Of a DNA stretch of 5,197 nucleotides, positions 1 to 5,197 are shown in pieces. A model generated the notes under the pieces. It was not told the DNA's origin. It saw nothing but the letters and a program-made list of their open reading frames with translations, and searched no databases. Origin of the DNA: Nitrospinota bacterium (GTDB lineage: Bacteria; UBA8248; JACPRG01). Position numbers and translations under genes: made by a program. The stretch lies in assembly GCA_030740135.1 (NCBI GenBank), contig JASLXW010000310.1, positions 1-5,197 of the forward strand, written 5' to 3'. Position 1 is the first letter of the stretch, and each line of letters opens with the position of its first letter.

Positions 1-13
1 CCGGATTCCTTGC

Positions 14-39
14 GGGGTCAAGGTGGGGAGCGGGGCGGG
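14..39 (+). other. Candidate G-quadruplex motif
   Basis: Four G-runs lie on the plus strand: GGGG at 14-17, GGGG at 25-28, GGGG at 32-35 and GGG at 37-39. The loops are 7, 3 and 1 bases, which satisfies the usual G3+N1-7 pattern. A fifth run sits at 45-47 after a C-tract. Such matches are expected fairly often in DNA this GC-rich, so formation and function are unproven. Confidence 0.35.
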
Positions 40-63
40 ACCCCGGGCCCTGGGGAAAGGGCC

Positions 64-89
64 GGGTGCGCGTCGTTTTCCGCGCATCC
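64..89 (+). repeat. Inverted repeat / hairpin, 9-bp stem
   Basis: Arms at 64-72 and 81-89 pair over 9 positions (core TGCGCG with CGCGCA, plus one G-U and two G-C pairs) around an 8-base loop, TCGTTTTC. The stem is GC-rich, but no U-tract follows on either strand, so it does not qualify as a standard intrinsic terminator. It may be the transcript end of an unseen upstream gene or a chance structure. Confidence 0.35.
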
Positions 90-305
90 CCCGAAGCGGT
101 TCCGCCCGCGCAGGGAGGGGGAGGGACGCCGGCCCGCCGGTGCAGGGAGGGGAAGACGCGGGCGGGCGCCTTTTCCCCTGCCGGCTCGGCCGAGGCGGCC
201 CCTCTGCGGTGCGCGCCGGAGCGGCCCGGGGGACATATGGTGTTCCGTTTGCCGGATACCTCACCCTGTCGAATCCTGGATATAACACCTAATTCTTGAA
301 GTTTC

Positions 306-320
306 CGGGAACATTTCCCG
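306..320. promoter_or_regulatory. Dyad inside the putative promoter, candidate operator
   Basis: CGGGAA at 306-311 and TTCCCG at 315-320 form a perfect 6-base inverted repeat around the triplet CAT. It falls between the TTGAAG and AATATT hexamers, whose 19-base spacing is longer than optimal. A dyad in an over-long spacer is the known arrangement of MerR-family activator sites, though a repressor operator would also fit. A 6-base dyad can occur by chance in a few hundred bases, and no regulator gene is visible. Confidence 0.3.
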
Positions 321-484
321 AATATTGGCGTCTTATCGGTGTTTCACAAAAAATAACCGTGAGGATTTCGGCCGGGCCTGATGGAATTTAGTTGCCAATT
401 GAACGGCCCTTTGGGAGAATTTCGGTTTGCTGTGCGCGCCTGATGCCGTTTCGGCTTCAGGGCAGAGCGCCGCTGGTCATGATC

Positions 485-489
485 GGGAG
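485..489 (+). promoter_or_regulatory. Ribosome binding site that decides the adaptor start (GGGAG)
   Basis: GGGAG lies 7 bases before the in-frame TTG at 497 and 19 bases before the in-frame ATG at 509. Only the TTG has normal Shine-Dalgarno spacing, and it also gives a compact signal peptide. In-frame starts further upstream (TTG 392, ATG 443, ATG 479) lack a convincing site. Confidence 0.5.
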
Positions 490-496
490 TACCCAT

Positions 497-2152
497 TTGA
501 AATCGAATATGCGGGTTTGCCTGCTTCCGTTCCTCGTTGCCTTCGCGGTGGGGATGATGCCGGGAGGGAAGGCGGAAGCCGGGCGCCCCCGCGGCGGTCC
601 GGGAGGGCGGAGGCCCCCTCCCCTCGTCTCGGTGGGCAAGGTGATCGAGCGGAAAGTCCGGAACCGGCTCACCGCGGTGGGCACCGTCGAGGCCTACCGG
701 ACATCCACCGTGAGCAGCGAGATCCAGGGGATCGTAAAATCCTTCCCCCTGCGGAAGGGCGACCCCGTGGCGGCGGGGAAAACTGTCATCGCCCGCCTTC
801 AGCGTACCGACATCGCGCTTGACCATCGCGTCTACCTGGCGGAGCTGGCCAAGGCCACGGAGGACTACCTGCGCCTCAAGCGGGGCAGCCGGAAGGAAGA
901 GATCGAGACCCTCCGCGCGAGGCTCGCCGACAGGGAAGCGCGCCGAAAGCGCGACGAGCAGGAGTTCAAGCGCACGGAGGATCTCTACCGGCGAAAAATC
1001 CTCGACCGCTCCCGGTACGACACCGCCCTGGCGAACTACCAGAGCAGCAAGAGCCAGTTCACGGAGGCGGAGAGCAATCTCCGGCTCGCCGAGGCGGGGC
1101 CGCGCCGCGAGGAGGTGGCCAAGGCGGCGGCCGAGGTGGATCGCGTGAAGGCCAAGATGGCCGTGCTGAAGTTCGAGCTTTCGAAGACCGTCATCCGCTC
1201 CCCCCTGACGGGGTTTCTCACCGAGAAATACCTGGAGGTGGGCCAATGGGTCCAAAAGGGAGGGAAGGTGGCCGAGGTGGTTGAACTCGACAAGGTGCTG
1301 GTGGTGGCCGCCATCTCCGAAAAGCAGATCACCCAGGTGAAGGTGGGGGGCATCGCCGAGGTCCGCCTCGACGCCATCCCGGGCCGGATCTTCAAGGGCC
1401 ATCTGCGGCGCATCGTCCCCAAGGCCGATCCCAAGAGCCGGACCTTCCCGGTCGAGATTGAGCTTGAGAATACGCCCGATATCGCCATCAAGGCGGGCAT
1501 GTTCGCCCGGGTCTCCAAGGAGTACGGGGCGGAAAGCCGCGCCATACTGGTCCCCAAGGACGCTGTTATCCAGCGACCCCAGGGAATGTCGGTTTTCGTG
1601 CTGGAAAAAGGGCGCGTCCGGGAAGTGTCCTTTCCCTCCGGGAAGAGCGTGGATTCTTTCGTCGAAGCGCCCGCCGACCGGTTGAAGCCGGGCATGACGG
1701 TGGTGACGGTGGGGAACGAGAATCTCCGGAACGGCATGCAGGTTCACGGTCAGGGCGGCCCGCGCGGGAGGGGGGACGGCCCACGGTCCGATGGCGCCCC
1801 CCGGCGTCCCAGCGCGGAACGGCCTCGGCGGGATGGTCCCCAAAGCGGACAAAGCCGCCCGGGACCGCGAAGCGGCCCGCCCGGCGGGGGCGGGAAAAAG
1901 GAGACCAAATCCCCCGAACAGGGGGCCTCCGCGACCAATGGCTTCTTGAAAGCTCTCGCCGTGGTCCCCAACCTCGCCGCGGAGGTGGCCGATAAGACCG
2001 TCCGATTTTTTGACGGGCTCTTCCGGGAGCAAAGCCCACCGCCGGCCGCCGCGCAAGGCAAGGAGCAAAGGGCCTTCCGTTCTGCGCCGCCGGGGGCTTC
2101 CGGCGGCAAGCCGCCCGGGGAGAAAAAACCGCGCGAAGGCCAAGCGCCATGA
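497..2152 (+). CDS. RND efflux periplasmic adaptor (membrane fusion protein, HlyD/AcrA type) with long C-terminal tail
   Basis: This is the periplasmic subunit that links an inner-membrane RND permease to a TolC-like outer-membrane channel. From the TTG at 497 it has 551 residues. A Sec signal peptide (basic K2 and R6, hydrophobic 7-21, likely cut after AEA-28) has no lipobox cysteine, so it is probably not a lipoprotein. Domains in order: first lipoyl half about 62-100; long alpha-helical hairpin about 100-225; second lipoyl half about 228-262 (VIRSPLTGFL); beta-barrel about 265-345; membrane-proximal domain to about 417. The hairpin tip RTEDLYRRKILDRSRYDTA (159-177) resembles the TolC-docking R-L-S motif of AcrA, with R159 and L163 kept and Asp170 where Ser is usual. 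Residues 418-551 form a Gly/Pro/Arg-rich tail, unusual for the family. The stop overlaps the next gene by ATGA, and the permease is two genes on. The family call is firm; the start (TTG 497 versus ATG 509) and substrate are uncertain. Confidence 0.9.
   Translation: MKSNMRVCLLPFLVAFAVGMMPGGKAEAGRPRGGPGGRRPPPLVSVGKVIERKVRNRLTAVGTVEAYRTSTVSSEIQGIVKSFPLRKGDPVAAGKTVIARLQRTDIALDHRVYLAELAKATEDYLRLKRGSRKEEIETLRARLADREARRKRDEQEFKRTEDLYRRKILDRSRYDTALANYQSSKSQFTEAESNLRLAEAGPRREEVAKAAAEVDRVKAKMAVLKFELSKTVIRSPLTGFLTEKYLEVGQWVQKGGKVAEVVELDKVLVVAAISEKQITQVKVGGIAEVRLDAIPGRIFKGHLRRIVPKADPKSRTFPVEIELENTPDIAIKAGMFARVSKEYGAESRAILVPKDAVIQRPQGMSVFVLEKGRVREVSFPSGKSVDSFVEAPADRLKPGMTVVTVGNENLRNGMQVHGQGGPRGRGDGPRSDGAPRRPSAERPRRDGPQSGQSRPGPRSGPPGGGGKKETKSPEQGASATNGFLKALAVVPNLAAEVADKTVRFFDGLFREQSPPPAAAQGKEQRAFRSAPPGASGGKPPGEKKPREGQAP
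1748..2149 (+). other. Low-complexity C-terminal extension of the adaptor with one hydrophobic island
   Basis: About 134 codons after the adaptor core (residues 418-551) encode mostly Gly, Pro, Arg, Ser and Gln and look intrinsically disordered and strongly basic. Inside it, residues 480-512 form an island with two hydrophobic stretches (GFLKALAVV and TVRFFDGLF) that could be an amphipathic helix for membrane or partner contact. The frame has no stop until the TGA that overlaps the next ATG, which argues it is translated rather than read-through. Adaptors such as AcrA end soon after the membrane-proximal domain, so this is an added module of unknown role. Confidence 0.6.
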
Positions 2153-2271
2153 ACACGGTCTTCCACGCCGCCGCGGGCGCCGCGCTCGGAGCGGCGGTTC
2201 TCGGTCCCGAAGCGGGCCCGGCCGAACCCGCCCTCTGCGCAGCCGCGGGCTCCTCGCCCGATTGGGACGGG

Positions 2272-2303
2272 TTGCTGCTTTGCCATGGCAGGAGCTTTTC
2301 TTC
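2272..2303 (+). other. Frameshift interval in the YdjM-like gene
   Basis: The switch must fall between the codons for PDWDG (ending 2271) and those for RYHRTLTHS (from 2304). The T-run at 2296-2299 is the simplest spot: one extra T would read GRSFFFRYHRTLTHS in one frame. In the zero frame the codons are agc ttt tct tcc, which do not fit the X XXY YYZ slippery pattern, so programmed -1 frameshifting is not supported. Confidence 0.6.
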
Positions 2304-2763
2304 CGCTATCACCGGACTCTCACCCACAGCGTCCTGGGAGTTCTCGCCGGGGCTCTTCTCGCGGCCGGGTTCCTCTCCTCGTACGGGGGGTGGGACTTCT
2401 ACCGGGTGGCCGGGCTTTGGCTTCTCGCGGCGGGCGGCCACACGCTGGCCGATATTTTCACGAGGTCGGGGGTGGCCCTTCTCCATCCATTCTCTTATGA
2501 AAGATGGCGCGTCCCGGCGCTCCCCTGGGGCGGGGTTCCGCTGACGGCGGGCGCGCTCTTCGTGGCCCTCTGGGCCCTCACCTTCCCGGCGGCCGCCCGC
2601 CCTATGGCGGCGTTGGGGCTTGCGGGATTCGCGGCCTACCTCCTCATCCGGTGCCGGAACCCCCGGCCCCACGATCGGTTGAGCCGGTGGTGGTTTGACC
2701 GGGTGTACGGGGCCGCCGGTGCCGGGAAAAATTTCTTTGCCGCGTCCGATTCTCCCCGAAACG

Positions 2764-2775
2764 GTGAAATTTCAC
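2764..2775. promoter_or_regulatory. 12-bp perfect palindrome touching the permease ribosome binding site
   Basis: GTGAAATTTCAC is a perfect palindrome ending one base before the AGGAG at 2776-2780, inside the 3' end of the YdjM-like gene. As RNA it could form a 4-bp stem with a 4-base loop beside the ribosome binding site; as DNA it could be an operator half-turn. About one such palindrome is expected by chance in a window this size, so only its position makes it notable. Confidence 0.25.
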
Positions 2776-2780
2776 AGGAG
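2776..2780 (+). promoter_or_regulatory. Shine-Dalgarno site of the permease (AGGAG)
   Basis: AGGAG lies 5 bases before the ATG at 2786, a strong site with good spacing. It supports 2786 as the permease start even though that start overlaps the preceding stop codon, and suggests the permease can initiate on its own as well as by coupling. Confidence 0.75.
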
Positions 2781-2785
2781 ATACG

Positions 2786-5197
2786 ATGAACATCGTCCGG
2801 GCCTGCGTGCGCAATCCCGTCACCACCCTGGTGGGGGTGATCCTGGCCGTCCTCTTCGGGGCGATCAGCCTTTTCCGGATTCCCGTTCAGATGATCCCGA
2901 CGGTGGACCGCCCGGTCATCAGCGTCCGGACCAATTACGACGGTGCGGCCCCGCTCGAGGTGGAAGAGGAGATCACCAAGCGGCTCGAGGAGAGGCTGAC
3001 CTCGGTGGAGGGGATGGTCGAGATGAATTCGGACAGCCGGGAGGGGCGGTCGTCCATCACCCTCGAGTTCGACTGGGGGACGAACAAGGACATCGCCCGG
3101 CTGGATGTCGCCGAGAAGCTGGGCCGTGTGCGGAATATTCCAGACGACGCCGACCGGCCCCTCATCCGGGCGGTCAACTCGGACGAGCGGCAGCCCATCG
3201 CCTGGTTCACCCTGGTGACGAACCGCAAGATCAATGAGATTCGCACAGAGATGTTTGACGTTGTCCTTCCCAAGCTGGAGCGCGTTCCCGGTGTGGGGGA
3301 CGTGCGGATGTGGGGCGGAGAGGCGCGCGAGGTGCGCGTCACCCTGGACTACCCCGCCATGAGCGCCCGGGGGGTCACGGTGGGTGACCTGCGCAACGCC
3401 CTTCTCCGCGAGAACCGGAACACCAAGGGCGGAAACATCGACGAGGGGAAAAAGCGGTACGTCATCCGCACCGTGGGCAACTTCACCGATCTGAAAGACC
3501 TCCAGAGCACCATCGTCGCGCAGCGGGAAGGAGGCCCGGTGTACCTTCGCGACATCGCGCTGGTCTCCTTCGATTACAGGGACGCCGCCCGGTACATGCG
3601 CATGAACCAGCGTCCCACCATGGGCATCGGGATCATCCGCAAAACCGGGTCGAACACCATCGAGGTCATGAATGGCGTCAAGAAAACGGTCGCCCAGGTG
3701 AATGCGCTCTACAAGGACCGCGACATCCATCTCCGCCAGGTGTACGACGAGACGGATTACATCTTTAGTTCCCGGAGCCTGGTAATCAACAATATCTACA
3801 TCGGCGGGGCGCTTGCGGTCGCCGTCCTGCTTCTGTTCCTCGGAAGCGTTTCCAGCGTCATCGTCATCACCATCGCGATTCCCGTGGCGATTGTCTCTAC
3901 TTTCATCTTCATCTTCGCCTTTGGCCGATCCATCAATGTGATCTCGCTTGCGGGGCTCGCCTTCGCGGTGGGCATGGTGGTGGACAACGCCATCGTCGTT
4001 CTCGAAAACATCTACCGGCACCGGGAGATGGGGAAAGACCGCTGGCAGGCCGCCGTGGACGGCGGATCCGAAGTCTGGGGCGCGATCCTCGCTTCCACCC
4101 TGACCACCCTCGCCGTCTTCATTCCGGTCATCTTCGTGCAGGACGAGGCGGGCCAGCTCTTCCGCGACATCGCGATCGCCATCAGCGTCGCGGTCGGACT
4201 TTCCCTGATCGTTTCCATCACGGTCATCCCCATGCTGAGCGCCCGCCTCCTCAGGCAAATCAACCGCGTCTCGATTCTCGCCCGGATTATCGGCTTACTG
4301 GGTGTTTATGGCCTCGGGAACCTCTTGCGGCGGTTCGCCGTCGGGCTGGTGCGTTTTTTCATGCGGGGGGTGTTCCGGAGGCTGTTCTTCGTGGGCGGCG
4401 TCACGGCGGGCGCGATCGTCCTGGCCTGGTACTTCTTCCCCCCGATAGATTACCTGCCGAAGGGCAACCGCAACTTCTTTTTCTCCATTCTGCGCACCCC
4501 GCCGGGTCTCAACCTCGAGCGGCAAAACCAGATCGTCCAGGAGATCGAGGGCCGTCTCGCCCGGGTTCCGGAGCTCGGACGCTACTTCGCCGTGGCGAGC
4601 ACCTCGAATTCCTTCACGGGCAACTCCTTCATCGGAATGGTGGGAAAGCGCGAGTACGAAGATCAGAAATCCATGCGTATGCTCAACCAAAAGCTGTTCG
4701 GGGCGGTGCAGGGCGTTCCCGGGGTGCGGGCCTTCGTCGCCCAGGCGTCGCTCTTCTCCCGGCGCGGCGGCGGGGGAATCAGCCTGGAGGTGAACGTCAC
4801 GGGGGATGACCTGGCCGAGATCAAGCGGATCGCCAACAGGGTGGAGGCGGGCGCGCGGCAGCTGCCGGAGGTCCTCTTCGTCAACAGCAGTTTCGAGCTG
4901 GCCAATCCGGAGGTCCAGATACACGTGGACCGGGAGAAGGCGGCGGATCTGGGCATGTCCGTGAGCGAGCTGGGCAATGTCATCGAAACGCTCGTGAACG
5001 GCACCCGGGCGGGCATTTTCCGCGACCGGGGCAAAGAGCTGGACATCGTGCTGCGCGCCCCTCGCGATCGTTTCCTGCGGACGCAAAATCTCGATGACAT
5101 CATCATCTACACCCCGACCGGGCAGCCGGTCCCGCTCAGCCAGATCGCCGAGGTGCGGCACGACGTCGGCCCGACGAGGATTCAGCACCTCGACCGT
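2786..5197 (+). CDS. RND efflux permease, AcrB/HAE-type inner-membrane transporter (3' end beyond window)
   Basis: This is the proton-driven inner-membrane pump that captures substrate and passes it to the adaptor and outer-membrane channel. The frame is open for 804 codons to the edge; AcrB has 1049, so TM8-12 and the end are missing. Visible are TM1 (about 11-28), the typical PVQMIPTVDRPVISV entry to the first porter region, a first periplasmic loop of about 300 residues containing FDWGTNKDIA, then TM2-TM6 (about 336-353, 357-380, 384-406, 430-451, 458-485), TM7 (about 529-550) and most of the second periplasmic loop, ending GPTRIQHLDR just before TM8. The TM4 motif GMVVDNAIVVLENIYRH has Asp400 and Asn401 where AcrB has Asp407 and Asp408. 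There is no CusA-type VDAAIVM motif, so heavy-metal (HME) export is unlikely; drug, lipid or other hydrophobic substrates are possible. AGGAG and an ATGA overlap fix the start. Confidence 0.95.
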   Translation, partial: MNIVRACVRNPVTTLVGVILAVLFGAISLFRIPVQMIPTVDRPVISVRTNYDGAAPLEVEEEITKRLEERLTSVEGMVEMNSDSREGRSSITLEFDWGTNKDIARLDVAEKLGRVRNIPDDADRPLIRAVNSDERQPIAWFTLVTNRKINEIRTEMFDVVLPKLERVPGVGDVRMWGGEAREVRVTLDYPAMSARGVTVGDLRNALLRENRNTKGGNIDEGKKRYVIRTVGNFTDLKDLQSTIVAQREGGPVYLRDIALVSFDYRDAARYMRMNQRPTMGIGIIRKTGSNTIEVMNGVKKTVAQVNALYKDRDIHLRQVYDETDYIFSSRSLVINNIYIGGALAVAVLLLFLGSVSSVIVITIAIPVAIVSTFIFIFAFGRSINVISLAGLAFAVGMVVDNAIVVLENIYRHREMGKDRWQAAVDGGSEVWGAILASTLTTLAVFIPVIFVQDEAGQLFRDIAIAISVAVGLSLIVSITVIPMLSARLLRQINRVSILARIIGLLGVYGLGNLLRRFAVGLVRFFMRGVFRRLFFVGGVTAGAIVLAWYFFPPIDYLPKGNRNFFFSILRTPPGLNLERQNQIVQEIEGRLARVPELGRYFAVASTSNSFTGNSFIGMVGKREYEDQKSMRMLNQKLFGAVQGVPGVRAFVAQASLFSRRGGGGISLEVNVTGDDLAEIKRIANRVEAGARQLPEVLFVNSSFELANPEVQIHVDREKAADLGMSVSELGNVIETLVNGTRAGIFRDRGKELDIVLRAPRDRFLRTQNLDDIIIYTPTGQPVPLSQIAEVRHDVGPTRIQHLDR

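Larger units (their letters stand above)
1..240. other. GC-rich stretch with no recognisable gene
   Basis: By direct count 187 of 240 bases are G or C. Frame +1 is open from the left edge to a TAA at 286-288, but its translation is low-complexity Arg/Gly/Pro sequence with no family motif, and the other frames look the same, so I do not call a gene. Visible items are a G-quadruplex pattern (14-39), a hairpin (64-89), an 11-base direct repeat GCAGGGAGGGG (from 110 and from 142), and a 10-base palindrome CTCGGCCGAG at 185-194. It could be the non-coding end of an upstream gene's region or the edge of a divergently organised neighbour; the sequence does not decide. Confidence 0.55.
241..496 (+). 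promoter_or_regulatory. AT-rich leader and probable promoter region of the efflux operon
   Basis: Composition falls abruptly after position 240: bases 271-360 are about 39% GC (35 of 90) against 78% in 1-240. It is the only such AT-rich stretch in the window and lies just before the first operon gene, as a promoter region would. Candidate elements are TTGAAG at 296-301 with AATATT at 321-326 (19-base spacer, each 4 of 6 matches to the sigma-70 consensus), and a free-standing TATAAC at 281-286 that lacks a good -35 partner. I see no riboswitch or leader peptide. Without transcript data the exact start is unknown; the region call is firmer than any hexamer. Confidence 0.5.
2149..2789 (+). pseudogene. 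YdjM/DUF457-type membrane protein (putative metal-dependent hydrolase), split by a one-base frameshift
   Basis: The family's conserved elements are all present but in two frames. The frame of the ATG at 2149 gives the start MNTVFHAAAGAALG with His6, then PDWD (residues 37-40). After about 2290 that frame becomes Ser/Gly/Pro-rich and ends at 2544. One base earlier in phase, the next frame supplies RYHRTLTHS (from 2304), GGHTLADIFTRSG (His at 2439, Asp at 2451) and HPFSYERW, with hydrophobic spans VLGVLAGALLAAGFL, VAGLWLLAAGG and a last one ending AAYLLIRCRN, and stops at 2789. Restoring one base gives about 213 residues, near the family's size. The start overlaps the adaptor stop (ATGA), with a weak GAAGG at 2135-2139, and the stop overlaps the permease start. 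YdjM-family proteins are inner-membrane proteins of poorly known activity, predicted from conserved His/Asp to bind metal. A linked role in efflux is inference. Sequencing error or recent mutation cannot be told apart here. Confidence 0.7.

Noticed and set aside
10..299. Several short overlapping open frames in the GC-rich left end
   Set aside because: All three plus frames and one minus frame are open at once, with low-complexity Arg/Gly/Pro translations and no convincing ribosome binding sites, as expected from composition alone.
344..2143. A 599-codon open frame on the minus strand opposite the adaptor
   Set aside because: It mirrors the adaptor codon by codon, is His/Gly/Leu/Arg-rich with no family motif, and long stop-free antisense frames are expected opposite GC-rich genes. 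The plus strand holds a clear conserved protein.
2010..2297. Reading the YdjM-like protein from an upstream start in its second frame
   Set aside because: Before about 2290 this frame gives Arg/Ser/Gly-rich sequence that shadows the adaptor tail and then the first part of the YdjM-like gene. The family's N-terminal His and PDxD motifs are in the other frame.
2290..2304. Programmed -1 ribosomal frameshift site
   Set aside because: The zero-frame codons agc ttt tct tcc do not match X XXY YYZ, and I see no obvious downstream stimulatory structure. A base error or mutation is simpler.
2636..4258. A 540-codon open frame on the minus strand opposite the permease
   Set aside because: Its Asp/His/Gly-rich translation is the antisense shadow of the RND permease and shows no domain. 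The same holds for the minus frame at 4295-5188.
1..5197. CRISPR array, tRNA or rRNA gene, insertion sequence ends or phage genes
   Set aside because: I looked for regularly spaced repeats, cloverleaf arms, terminal inverted repeats with a transposase frame, and phage proteins, and saw none.

Overview
The window is a GC-rich stretch of bacterial DNA. It carries the front of one plus-strand operon for a tripartite RND-type efflux system, so the host is almost certainly a Gram-negative (diderm) bacterium. GC richness, non-ATG start use and ATGA gene overlaps would fit many high-GC proteobacterial or environmental lineages. I cannot name the taxon from sequence alone.

Layout. Positions 1-240 are very GC-rich (187 of 240 bases are G or C by my count) and hold no gene I recognise, only a G-quadruplex-type run and a hairpin. 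At about 241 composition drops sharply (271-360 is about 39% GC). This AT-rich leader holds weak promoter-like hexamers and a dyad, and is where the operon promoter most plausibly lies. A periplasmic adaptor (membrane fusion protein, HlyD/AcrA type) runs from about 497 to 2152 and ends in an unusual tail of about 134 residues rich in Gly, Pro and Arg. A small membrane protein of the YdjM/DUF457 type (putative metal-dependent hydrolase) follows at 2149-2789, but its family motifs lie in two reading frames, so the copy shown has a one-base frameshift. The RND permease starts at 2786 and runs off the right edge at codon 804, so roughly its last fifth to quarter is missing.

How the genes work together. 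Both junctions are 4-base ATGA overlaps, so the three genes are probably co-transcribed and translationally coupled. Adaptor and permease are expected to form the inner-membrane and periplasmic parts of a proton-driven exporter that uses a TolC-like outer-membrane channel not seen here. The YdjM/DUF457-type gene between them is the unexpected element: it is not a known part of such pumps, and its overlaps on both sides suggest it belongs to the unit. That insertion, together with the adaptor tail, is the most interesting content of the window.
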